Part shown: in pieces, positions 12,127 through 24,100 of the stretch
Position numbering within the stretch: position 1 is the first letter of the stretch
Layout: each line of letters begins with the position of its first letter
Assembly: GCA_021186555.1 (NCBI GenBank)
Contig: JAJKFL010000005.1
Coordinates: 53,672,135 to 53,736,134, forward strand
Length of the DNA stretch: 64,000 bases
Source of the DNA: Reticulitermes speratus
Taxonomy: Eukaryota > Arthropoda > Insecta > Blattodea > Rhinotermitidae
Direction: 5' to 3'
Notes under the pieces: generated by a model
Told to the model about the DNA's origin: nothing
Databases searched by the model: none
Seen by the model: only the letters and a program-made list of their open reading frames with translations
Translations under genes and position numbers: made by a program

Positions 12127-15100
12127 GTCAGTAATTTGTGTTTTATTATTACATCTAGCACTGGTACGTGTTGTTTTGTATGGGTGTGAAACTTGGTCTC
12201 TCACACTGAGGGAGGAACATAGGCTGAGGGTGTTCGAGAATAGGGTGCTGAGGGGGATATTTGGGCCTAAGAGGGACGAGGTAACAGGGGAGTGGAGAAG
12301 ACTACATACATACATACATACATACATATATACATTCCATGGATCCATAATTTTGTCACAAGACAAGAGGATGTGCAATAAGTCATAACATACAAAATCA
12401 TATAAAATGTACATTGCAAAATGCTTTAAACATTCTATGTGCAGTCTTAGACGTCAGTATTATAGGTTAACAGTACTCATAAGAAATTGATGTACAGAGT
12501 AAAAGGAGTGTGCATTTAAGTATCTTCTTAGTGCTGCTTTAAATTGTGCCTTTTCATTCTTAAGATTTTTGATATTACACGGTAAGCTATTGAAGATCTG
12601 ATACTAGAATAGAGTGTACTTTTTTGAAAGCATGATAGGTTGGCAATTGGTCTATGAAGATGGTGCTTATTGCTTGTATTGATACTGTGTACTGATGAAT
12701 TTGTTTGAAAGTTTTATTGATTATCAACGAGGAAGTTCATTAGTGAAAATATATATTGGCATGGAACAGGCAAAATATCTAGTTTTTTTAAACAGACTTC
12801 TGCATGAAGTTCTAGGATGTGCACCAACCATAATTCTGATGATTTTCTTTTGTACTGTAAATATCTTCCTGCTGTTGGACGAATTTCCCCCAAAAATTAT
12901 TCCGTATTGTACAATAGAGTGAAAATATGCGAAATAAATTGACTTGAGAGTGTTAATGTTGCTGATGTGGAACATTGACCTAACTGCATAACATGCTGCA
13001 CTTAATTTAGGTATCATTTGATCAATATGACCTTTCCAATTTAGGTGGTTATCAAGATGTAAGCCAAGAAATTTTGAATTTAGTTTTTCTTCTATGTACA
13101 TATCTTTATAACCAATAGTCAATGAACATTGTGGTGAATTATTTGTTACAAATTTCATTATATTTGTTTTCTCTATATTTAGGACTAACTTGTTTGCTGA
13201 GAACCATTCAATCATACTGGAGAGAACTGAGTTTGATATCGTACAAAAATCTTCAAAATTTCTGTTAGAGATTATGACACTAGTGTCATCAGCAAATAAT
13301 ATTGGTTCTGACAAGGAATTTATTCTCAGTGGAAGGTCATTGATATAAATTATGAACAATAAGGGCCCTAGAATGGACCCTTGGGGACTCCATGTTTCAT
13401 CATACCCCAGCCAGAGGAAAATTTTCGAGTTGCACTAGGAGATCTTATTTCGACTTTCTGTTGTCTGTTTGTTAAACAGGATCTGAACCAATCTGCCATT
13501 ACTCCTTGAATGCCATAGAAATGTAATTTAGATAACAAAATTTCATGATTTACACAGTCAAAGGCCTTCGTTAGGTCACAGAAAATTCCTCCAACATGTA
13601 TTTTTTGGTTAAGAGATTTAAACACACTATCAGTTAGTTTGAATGCAGCCTTTTCTGTAGATATTCCTTTCCTAAAACCGTGCTGTTCTGGGACCAATAT
13701 GTTGTTAGTGTGTACATGTTGGCTTAATCTGCTGTGCAGAGCTCTCTCGAATACTTTTGAAAAAACTGTCAATAGCGAAATAGGTCTGTAATTTGTTATA
13801 TTAGTTTTGTCTCCTTTCTTATACAGAGGTTTTACAACTGCAATTTTGAGACGATCAGGGAAGATACCTTTATATATTGAATGATTACAAATGAAGGTTA
13901 ATGGGTGACCGATATCAGAAGCACAAGTTTTTAAGATTGTACTATTTATTTCATCATATCCTGAAGAATTTTTAGGTTTAAGTGAACGTATTATACTTTT
14001 AATCTCAGCTTCAGTAATTGGGATTATTTTTATGCTGGGGAAGTTTCCAGGTAAAGACTCTTTTAACAACGAGATGGCATCTACTTTCCCAAATTTCTGT
14101 ACATTTAGTTTTTCAGCAACTGTTAGAAAGTAATTATTGAAGGCATTGGCCATGCTTTTTGGCTCTTTTAATTTTTCATTGCCCACAACTAGGGAGGGGA
14201 TCTGTTCTGTTGGATGCAATTTTCCTGTCTCCTTCCTTATAATGTTCCATGTTGTTTTGACTTTATTACTAGATTTAGCTATAAGTCTACTGTAGTGTTG
14301 CTTTTTAGCTTCTCTTATAACTTTTTTTAGGATTCTACAATAATTAATGTAATGTGTTTTTGCTTTTGGATCATTGCTGTTCCTAGTGAAGGTGTACAAA
14401 CTTCTTTTATGTTTGCATGATATTTTTATTCCTTGCGTAATCCAGTCATTATTTTTGTTGTTTGTATTTTTGTATTTGACTGGAAAACTCGCTTCAAAAA
14501 TATTTAGGAAAGTACTTAGAAATGAGTTGAACATACAATTAACATCTTGGTTCTGATAAACAGATTCCCACATTTCTTGTTTTAGTAGTGTCTGGAAGTT
14601 TGTGAGTGTATAACTATTTATTAATCTTGTTTTCTGCCTTATAGGCATTTTGTTTCTTGCTACATAAGTATTATTGATTGTGAGAAATTGAGCATCATGG
14701 TCTGAAAGGCCATTTATTAGTGCAGATGTATAAGATGAGTTTAGTCTACTATTATTGACAAAAATATTATCAATGGCTGTACATGATTAATTTTGTATTC
14801 TTGTTGCAAAATCTACTGTATGTGATAGATTATATGTGGTTAATAATGAGGACAGTTTATTTTTTTGGTTGCTTTCGATGTGATAATTTGTGTTTATGTC
14901 TCCACAAATTATAAATTCAGCCTTTGGTTTATACAGATTTTTCAAAGTATCATCTAGATTTTTAATAAACCGATTAAAATCTCCTGTAGGGGCTCTGTAT
15001 AAGCTCAAGATAATTAATTTTGATGCTTCAGTTTCTAGTTCTACTGCACAAATTTCCAAATCCTTTTCTATACAATTATGAGAGATATCAATTTTGTTGG

Positions 15101-18100
15101 CATTGAGGTCTTTACGAACAAAAATACACACACCTCCTTTCTGTAGCTCTTTGCGGCAGAAACTAGATCTTAATATGTACCCTGGCAATGTGAGATGTAG
15201 CAGGTCCTGTTCATCCATGTGATGTTCACTAAAGCATAGGACGTGGGAATTTATGTTATCTGTTTCTAAAGAATGTATTAATTCATCACTCTTGCTTCTT
15301 AGTCCCTGTTATGCTATACATCCCTTACACCCCTGTTCCGGACATGGTCACCTAGCTGATGAAACCAAGAGTGATGTCAGCCTGATTACTCATGCTGAGA
15401 GATAAGGTTAAGTGAAAGGGATAAAAGGTTATGTGTAAGCTGACCGCTTCGTGTGTGAGATGTCCCTCAACGCCTAGCGTCTGACTCATCTCACGCAAGA
15501 TGAGATCACGGTTTTCGAAAGGAACTGAAAAGTGACCAATAGAATTAAAGGTTACGGGCGTTGGCAACGGAAACCAGAGGTATATAAAACACTGTAAAAT
15601 TCAGTTTAATGGAAGGAGTCGTTGGGAACAACCGATAGCGAATCATTTGTAGATTCTGTACTAGAAGAGCCTTTGGTCGATCTTGTTATGATTGTCTTCG
15701 GTCTTCTGATTGGGAAGTGCTGCTTTGCTCGAAGTCTGAACACTGCCTGCAGGTTATAAAGTTTATAAAGAGTTATAAAGAATTGTAAAGTGTTATAAAG
15801 TTGTTAAAGAATTGTAAAGGAGTAGTTGGAATAACTACAAGCTTTGTATTAACTTCACGCTACCAATATTTTTATTATTATTAACTGTTATTTTATATTT
15901 TTGCTTTGATTATTTTAAATATAATACTTAATATTTTTTATATAAACGGATTGTCATTTAAAATAAGCTCGGCCACACAGATTCCTTCCCACCTCTCCAC
16001 TGGCCTGGTCTGAGGGCACAACATCCCCTAACATTTTGATTAAATATATGTAATGAATTAAATGAATTAGATACAGCTGCAATTTTATCCTGGTCTATGA
16101 GGTTCATGTGTTTACAATCAACATGACTTAAGCATCTTTGTGCTTTTGGTTTTAATCTAAAAAAGGAGACGCTCTAGCATGGGTGATCACAGGAATGCTG
16201 CTAATACTCGACACATGATCATCACCCAATTTCTTAGCAATAAGAAGCGTAAGCTTCCTCTTGCCTCGCCAATTTAGCTGCAGGCCATGGTTCGTGTATT
16301 CTTCCCTCACAATTGTAGTGGTGTCAATAACACCAATGTGGGACAAGCTATTGCTCAACAGTGCCCGATCCAGTCTTACGTTTACACTCCTCACCTTCTT
16401 GTTCATCCATGGCTTGTCATGCCTTCTGAAGAGGTTCACTAGTCCGACATTGGTGTGACTTGTCCTCTTTGCAATGAAATTGAGGTCCTCCTCAATTGAA
16501 TAATGGTAATTTCTATCCAGGCTATTGCCTGGCCCTCCCACTATAACAATATGATCTTGCTTGGTAAGGTCTTTACCCAGATTCTCCAGGTCCTCAATAA
16601 CATTTGCAAGAGGTGCATTTGGCTTAAATATGCTAGTTACTTCATATTCTGTGCCCAACTTTTCTTGAAGCATGGGTCCAATATCCCGCCCATGACTACT
16701 TCCAAGCAATACAATTTTTCTTTTCTGGTTTTTTGATTTTTTGATTTGTTGATTTTTTTATTTCCCCGCAAGTGATCTTACTTTCTGATCCACATGCTTC
16801 AACAAACCTGGGCATTGCTGATCAACTTCCAAAACACTGAATCTGTTCTTAATCTGAATATGAGATACATCATCAGCAGAGAACCTGCGGGCCCTGGACT
16901 TAGAATATTTTGGCTTCATCCAAAAACCACTTGAATTATCCTGGTCTTTAACTTTACTGCTGGTATTTCCAGAGGAACTTAATGATCTGTACTCATCACC
17001 AAATATTATTCGGGTGATCAAATCCAAAAAGAATGAGGTGGGCGGGGCATGTAGCACGTACGGGTGAGTGGGGAGGTGCATACAGGATTTTGGTGGAGAG
17101 ACCTGAGGGAAGGAACTACTTGGAAGACCCAGGCGTAGATGGGAGGATAATATTAAAATGGACCTTCAACAAGTGGGATGGGGGGGCGTGGACTGGATTG
17201 ATATGGCTCAGGATAGGGACAGGTGGCGGGCTGTTGTGTGTGCGGTAATGAACCATCGGGTTCCATAAAACGCGGGGAATTTCTTGACTAGCTGGCGACC
17301 TGCTAGGTTCTCAAGAAGGACTGTGCTCCATGGAGTTAGTTAGTTAGTTAGTTAGCACTGGTATGTGCATCACGAATGAATAACCGTGGTCTATCTTAAA
17401 ATTCTTCAGATTGAAATACTGGCTTCAAAATTCCCTGTCCCCAGCGTGTGTAGAATTCTTACCCGTCCATTTTTTAAATGTGTCATGGAAAAGTTTAAAA
17501 GAATGGACCCAAGTCATTCCGATGCAAACGCGGGACAGTAGCATACAACATTATTCTAAACATAATATTATACATTCCGTACATTTTATCTCTATATTTA
17601 AAGTCCGACACATGTACAATTTAATCACAATAATTGTGTACTTCCACCTCCTACATGTTTCCAACCCCTAACCTGTTCTCACCACCCAACAGGCAACTTA
17701 CTCCGATAAACAGGATATCAAAACAGCATAGATTGTTCAAATTTATTACAATTTTTAACAACCAACAACCATAATTTTTAACTTTCTAACTTTTATTTGT
17801 TTTAAACAGTGTATATGAACAATTGTAAAGAACTCATATAAATAATTGTGCCAGTTGGTGTAACTAGTGTGCGATTTTAGATGTGTCCCTGAAGATGAAC
17901 CCAGGTTAGGGGTTCGAAACATGTAGGACGGTGAAAGTGCACAAATAGTGTGATTAAATTGTACATATGTCGGACTGTAAATATAACATTATTCTAGTTA
18001 CTGTACATTCTCTGAGGTCCATTTGATATAAACAGATTACGTTTCGAAACTTGTGTCTGATGTCATCTCCAGGTGACTGGTTGATCTCATATGTGTATGT

Positions 18101-21100
18101 GTATGTACGTATGTAACGGGAGAATTTCTAAATCGATCATATCTGTAATTTCCCATGCCGATTGGGGCAAAATGTACAGCTACGTACACACATATCGACG
18201 TGCCAGTACCATATGTCTATACGTAAGCACAAAACGTGACGCCTATTGCAAATAAATCAGGGACCTGTTTAACACGCCTACAGCCAAACAAGCAGCTTAC
18301 GAGCTAGGTTCATATCCTTGAAGTCTCAACAGTAAAAATAAGGAAGCTTGCCACTGGACACGATCAGCATAAGTAACCTGGCTCCATCTTACTGTCCTAC
18401 TGCTACCCTTCTCGTTTACACAAAAGAACGACGTCTAAGAGATTTCCACAACAAAATTCCTTATGCATTTTCGTCTCCCCGTGCAAGATATTCGTCCAAT
18501 ATGATATGTAATATTTAACCTTGCTTAGTCATAGACTTCCCCGTCATGTTTTTTTTTTCCAATGGCTCGACAGCCCCTTGGGGGCCTAGGCCGCCTCATT
18601 TTTCGAGGCTTCACGATCACACTCAGACACACCACACTCGGTATTACTCCTCTGGACGAGTGACCAGCCCGTCGCAGAGACCTCTACCTGACAACACACA
18701 ACACTCACAACAGACAGATATCCATGCCCTAGCGGGATTCGAACCCACAATCCCAGTAAGCGAGCGGCCGTAGACCCACGCCTTAGACCGCGCGGCCACT
18801 GGGATCGGCCCGGCTATGTAACAAACCCAAATTATCCACAAACTATTTTCGTCAACACTTTCTACTAACATACTTGCGACTTGTACTAAAAGACGAATTC
18901 AAATTGTAGATAAGCCGATATGACGTCACAGTTACGCTATAGGCACCTAATCTGACGTGCATTTAAATGACGTCACGATAGTCATCAAGATCAGTAGAAG
19001 TAATTATACGGAATTATCATTTGTGTGTCTGTGTCTAACAGTTTTACTAGATAAGGAATCAGCAAATTCACTTCCCCTTACTCTATCAGTTGTAGCTTAT
19101 TTCATGTTTGAGTTAAAAAAGGGTACTCTAAATATGCATGTCGTAACACCAGCAACATTTGCTCTGTGTACCTAAATTCCTTAGTTTCCTTATCTCGATC
19201 CTAATAACAAGGATAACGAAATCGGCTACACGAGGATAAGGGGAAAGGCGAACGGACGGAATATTTCCAAACGATACGAAGTGTCATATTACCCCCCCCC
19301 CCCCCCCCCCCCGCCCCCCAAAAAAAAGAAAAAACTCACATCAGAATAACACTCATGCGTCAAACTCTGGTTAGGTTCTTGATCCCGAGACCGACCGTAC
19401 CGACAATATTTCTTCTCCGTTTCTTCAGAACTTTCATAAAATGTCACATAAATTCGCAGTGTAGAGGCAAGCTCTCTTAATAAGTAATCTGGAGGTCCCA
19501 GGTTCTAATCAAGGCACGAATGGGTCTATTGTGACAAAGCTGTCTGTTGTTTCCTAAGTTCCTCTAGGCAAATGTTGGTAACATACCTTTAAATATTTCA
19601 AGACCGCTTCCTTCCACATCCTTACCTATTCATCAGTCGCAAACATATTTCCGTTCCTTAAATAAACGCATAATCAGAAATTGCACAAAATAATGAAATG
19701 TATTTAAATTATTTCGACAAAGTCATGAGATGTAGGCCTAACTTAAATGAATCCAACAAACTTATGAGATATAAATTAAATTAATCCAACAAACTCATGA
19801 GATGTAACTTAAATTAATCCAACAAACTCATGAGATGTAACTTAAATTAATCCAACAAACTCATGAGACAGAACTTAAATTAATCCAACAAACTCATGAG
19901 ATGTAACTTAAATTAATCCAACAGACTTACGAGATGTAACTTAAATTAATCCAACAAAATCATGAGAGAGAACTTAAATTAATCCAACAGACTCAAGAGA
20001 TGTAACTTAAATTAATCCAACAGACTCAAGAGATGTAACTTAAATTAATCCAACAGACTCATGAGATGTAATTTAAATTAATCCAACAAACTCATGAGAT
20101 GTAACTTAAATTAATCCAACAGACTCATGGGATGTAACTTAAATTAATCCAACAGACTCATGAGATGTAACTTAAATTAATCCAACAGACTCATGAGATG
20201 TAACTTAAATTAATCCAACAGACTCAAGAGATGTAACTTAAATTAATCCAACAGACTCAAGAGATGTAACTTAAATTAATCCAACAGACTCATGAGATGT
20301 AATTTAAATTAATCCAACAAACTTATGAGATGTAACTTAAATTAATCCAACAGACTCATGAGATGTAACTTAAATGAATCCAGCAGACTCATTACATGTA
20401 ACTTAAATTAATCCAACAAACTCATGACATGTAACTTAAAATAAGCCGTCACAACTTCGTTCCATATTCTTTCCAGTTCACTGCTCGCAATCATCATTCC
20501 ACTCAAGAAATTCACTTAAAACCATCATCAAATAGACAAGTCTTAGTGACATGACAGTCACCGTGTTTCAGGCTGCTGGGATGCAAGTGGGCAGTGGCTG
20601 TGTCTTTCATCGCGTACATGCCTTACATCGGAGCGCAGTTCTACCCCAAGTTCTACACCATGATTCCCGCAGGATTCCTCGTGGGATTTGGTGGCGGCCC
20701 CTTGTGGTGCGGCAAGTGCACGTACCTGAGCGTAGTGTCCGAGATCTACTCTGAACTCACCAACGTGCCAGCAGAAACGCTGGTCGTCCGATTCTTTGGC
20801 ATATTCTTCATGATCTTCCAGTTCGCTCAAGTCTGGGGTAACCTCATTTCGTCAACAGGTAAACCCCGTATTGCACTATACAGGAACACACAACATTATG
20901 CCCTAAACTCACATACAGGTTGTTTCATAAATCTCTCCGGGATTTCGGAGGTCTGTAGCTCAGGAGCCAAATCACACACGGGGGATGAGAGCATGTCAGT
21001 GAAAAGAGTACGTATCCAAGTTTTGAACCTACCTTACAAATGTTCAATATGTCCCCCTTTGGGGACTCGACAGACGTCAATCCTCTGTAATCTAGCTCCT

Positions 21101-24100
21101 GCAACACACGGCCTACTTGTTCGTTTTGCGACACACAAACAGCCAGTTTCCTCGAATTTTCTATACCAGTCTCTTACTGTTTTGTCCGTTGGTGGTTCTG
21201 TACGATACTTGGTTCGAAAACCACGTTGCACTGTTACAATTGACTGGGTTTTAGCAAATTGCAGGACACATAAAGCTTTCTGTTCACCTGAAAACGCCAT
21301 GTTTGCACACCACTGCCTCTTAGCGGAGAAACGGTTAACTACGCCATCGCATCTGTCACGAAAAAACTTTTACATTTCCTCTATCCGTTGGCATGCTTTT
21401 ATCTCTTATATGTGGGTTTGCTACTGCACGGCCAAGCCTCTAAATCCATGATGGACTTATGAAACACGCTGTACAGTTTTCCCTCTGTTTAATTAACCAC
21501 CATAATATGAAGGCATTTGAGGGTGGACGTTTGACTCCACGCATTCTTAACCTCAGCAACAGGTGGAGGTGAGTGATCAGCTTCACACCACTTTACAGCC
21601 GGTACCCATTGAATAGGAAACTGTGCCGGTCCCAAAGCCGGTCTGGAAGGGGAAATTTCTGCCCTCTGTCGGGACTCGAACCATGTCTCCCATAACGTCC
21701 AGCCCGTAGCCTACTTAACCCTGTTCCCCCATAAAAGCAGATGAGAGCGATCAGTTCCACAGAGCCATCGTCAAGAAGCATTCACTCTGTCACAGGTAAA
21801 TACGTGCACCGATTTTCCTGGTATTTTCACACTTACGTCATACCTACTTTTTTATCCCTTGTCCTATTCCTGTCAAAGGTCATTTAAAGACAAGACTCTC
21901 TCAGACTTGGGTAATTCCAAGTTACGAAATTGTAAAAGAGAGTAAAAAATCGAATTTTTTTATGTTATTCATACCGTATATTTTTTGCTTATTTAGGTTC
22001 GATCCGATAAATGTACACTTTTATTTTATATTATTCAATATATATATTTCATATATATATATAAGGTTCGAAACATGTTGCACCATCTTCAATGAAATAT
22101 ATGTATTAAATAACAGAAAATAAAAATATATACACTTGTCGGATCGAACCGAAATAAAAAAATCTAAATAATAAAATGTTTAAAAGCGCCCAGTTTTTTC
22201 TTGCGGGAATGAAAGCGCAATGAGACGAAGGTGGCGGAAGAATACTGCTGGGCGATAACACAGGCGGCGGGAAGGTTATGCTGCGGCCGATCAGTTTCCA
22301 GTGTGTTGGAGTTTGGATTTCAACTGGACTCACTTCTTTATACATGTATAGTGGACCGTACTCAATTCCGACTTCCGCCGGAAATATTGGAAAGTAACTA
22401 CTGCGAAAGTCTGGGGTGTCTGGACTGCCAATTACTAATAACTACATGAGATCTACGCTCTTCTGGGATATTACGCAGCGTTGAGTGGTAGTTCTGTACC
22501 GACGTTTCGGGACATGTCAGTCCCATATTCAAGGGCCAATAAGTCAAAGTTATGTACCGAACTTTCGGGACAACATGTCAGACCCATCTTCAAGGGCCAA
22601 GAATTCCAAGTTCTGTACCGACGTTTCGGGACATGTCAGTCCCATTTTCAAGGGCCAATAAGTCCAAGTTCTGTACCGAAGTTTCGGGACATGTCTGTCC
22701 CATCTTCAAGGGCCAAGAATTCCAAGTTCTGTACCGACGTTTCGGGACATGTCTGTCCCATCTTCAAGGGCCAAGAATTCCAAGTTCTGTATCGACGTTT
22801 CGGGACATGTCTGTCCCATCTTCAAGGGCCAAGAATTCTAAGTTCTGTACCGACGTTTCGGGACATGTCAGTCCCATCTTCAAGGGCCAAGAATTCCAAG
22901 TTCTGTACCGACGTTTCGGGACATGTCAATCCCATCTTCAAGGGCCAAGAAGTCTGACATGTTATCCCGAAACGTCGGTACAGAACTACCACTCAACGCT
23001 GCGTGATATCCCAGAACAGCGCAGATCTTATCTACATCCCAGAGGAAGCCTGTAATCACGCATACTAATAACTATGTTTGTTTGCAGTGTTTTCGATTGG
23101 AGACTCAAACAGGACGTTGAACAGTAATGTGTCCGAAATATGTGGGCGTAACTTCTGTCCTGGAAATGACGCATACGAGAATTCCAACCTGCAGCGACCT
23201 CCCGATGAACAGATTTATATGGTAGCGGGAATCTACCTCGCGTGCATGGTCTGTGCCTGTATCATCGTCGCTCTTGGAGTGGACAGTCTCAAAAGGTAAA
23301 GGTTTTAAAACTGGAAAAAAACGTTATATTATCTGTACCGTGCATTTCAGTAATTAATTATCTATTTATTTATTTATTACAAGAAATACACTACACAATT
23401 TTAGTGTTTTATTGTCCCTACATATGTTTCGGCACTTATAGTGCCATCTTCAGGGATGTCGTCGAGAGTTCATAATCTTGATAAACTTCAATGCATCAGA
23501 TTCACTTTCACATAAGTTGTGAACTTGAATTTGATGCATTGAAGATTATGAAGATTATGAACTCTCGACGACACCCCTGAAGATGGCACTATAAGTGCCC
23601 AAACATATGTAGGGACAATAAAACACTAAAATTGTGTAGTGTATTTGTTGGAATAAATAATTAATTGGAAAAAGAAAAGTTCCTTCTAGGTTATAGAACA
23701 GGGGTGGCCACAACGCGACTCGCGCAACTTGCATGAAAAAAAAAAACCTACAATTCTCACAAATAACTCTCTGGAACAGACTGCCAGCTCATTTAGTGGG
23801 TTTTCCAACATGCAGTGGTTCCTTATTTTTCTAAGAGAGAGGCTGGCTGTGTTCTCTCAGGCGGTAAGCAGAGTTGTTACCGTATATTTTGAATTGATAA
23901 ATAAAGACATGGCTCTTTTCTAATTTGCCGCCTAAAATGCACTTCCAGAAGCCCGTCTAATTGCCGCCCCTGTCATAGAACTTTGAATGACACAATAAGA
24001 GTTGTAGGTAATTCGAAAGAGATCGTAACCTATTTAAAGCTAACATCTTAGCCATCGCCGGGGGATATAAACAAAAAACCATGAAAATCGTAAGCTGTAC

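Larger units (their letters stand above)
12304..16972 (-). mobile_element. CR1/L2-type LINE inserted in the RTE-like LINE
   Basis: The element reads on the minus strand: truncated ORF1 (about 16971-16152), ORF2 (16107-12724), a ~400 bp 3' region and a TATG-rich tail (12304-12340). It splits the RTE-like reading frame between VTGEWRRLH and [10 protein letters not shown] second, 5'-truncated copy of the same 3' region, including the tail, lies at 62.66-62.90 kb. The element is dead: ORF1 and ORF2 carry stops, a frameshift and an LTR insertion. Confidence 0.88.
12157..17367 (+). mobile_element. RTE-like LINE fragment, split by a CR1 insertion
   Basis: The target duplication AGCACTGGTACGTG (12157-12170) reappears as AGCACTGGTATGTG (17354-17367). 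The left part encodes [19 protein letters not shown] through VTGEWRRLH and stops at about 12303. The right part resumes with [19 protein letters not shown] at about 16973 and runs to the 3' tail GGAGTTAGTTAG (17335-17353). This is the C-terminal region of the reverse transcriptase polyprotein, 5'-truncated as usual. The clade (RTE/BovB-like) is my best guess. The same tail occurs at 29.0, 35.8 and 44.9 kb. Confidence 0.85.
12127..20571 (+). other. UNC93-like intron 1 (8.4 kb, nested retroelements)
   Basis: The phase-2 intron is bounded by AAG|GTCAGT and TTTCAG|GCTGC. It carries a nested LINE/LINE/LTR stack, a hammerhead element, a family C SINE, a poly-C tract and a 33-bp minisatellite. Each is listed separately. 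Confidence 0.8.
23315..23670. mobile_element. Hammerhead-bearing fold-back element (copy 1 of a pair)
   Basis: Inverted arms (about 23380-23478 and 23536-23650) each contain the hammerhead region. The left end TTATATTATCTGTACCGTGC is the same as in the 34.06 kb copy. TGGAAAAA flanks both sides (about 23313 and 23668), a likely target duplication that is partly obscured. It lies 20 bp after exon 3. Confidence 0.75.

Noticed and set aside
12695..12922. Plus-strand frame as a host exon
   Set aside because: It is the antisense of the CR1 reverse transcriptase.
17335..17353. Telomere-type repeat
   Set aside because: The repeat is TTAG, not insect TTAGG, and it is the 3' tail of a LINE.
22481..23055. 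Open frames of 158 and 167 codons
   Set aside because: Both are different-frame translations of the 58-bp minisatellite in a fold-back element.
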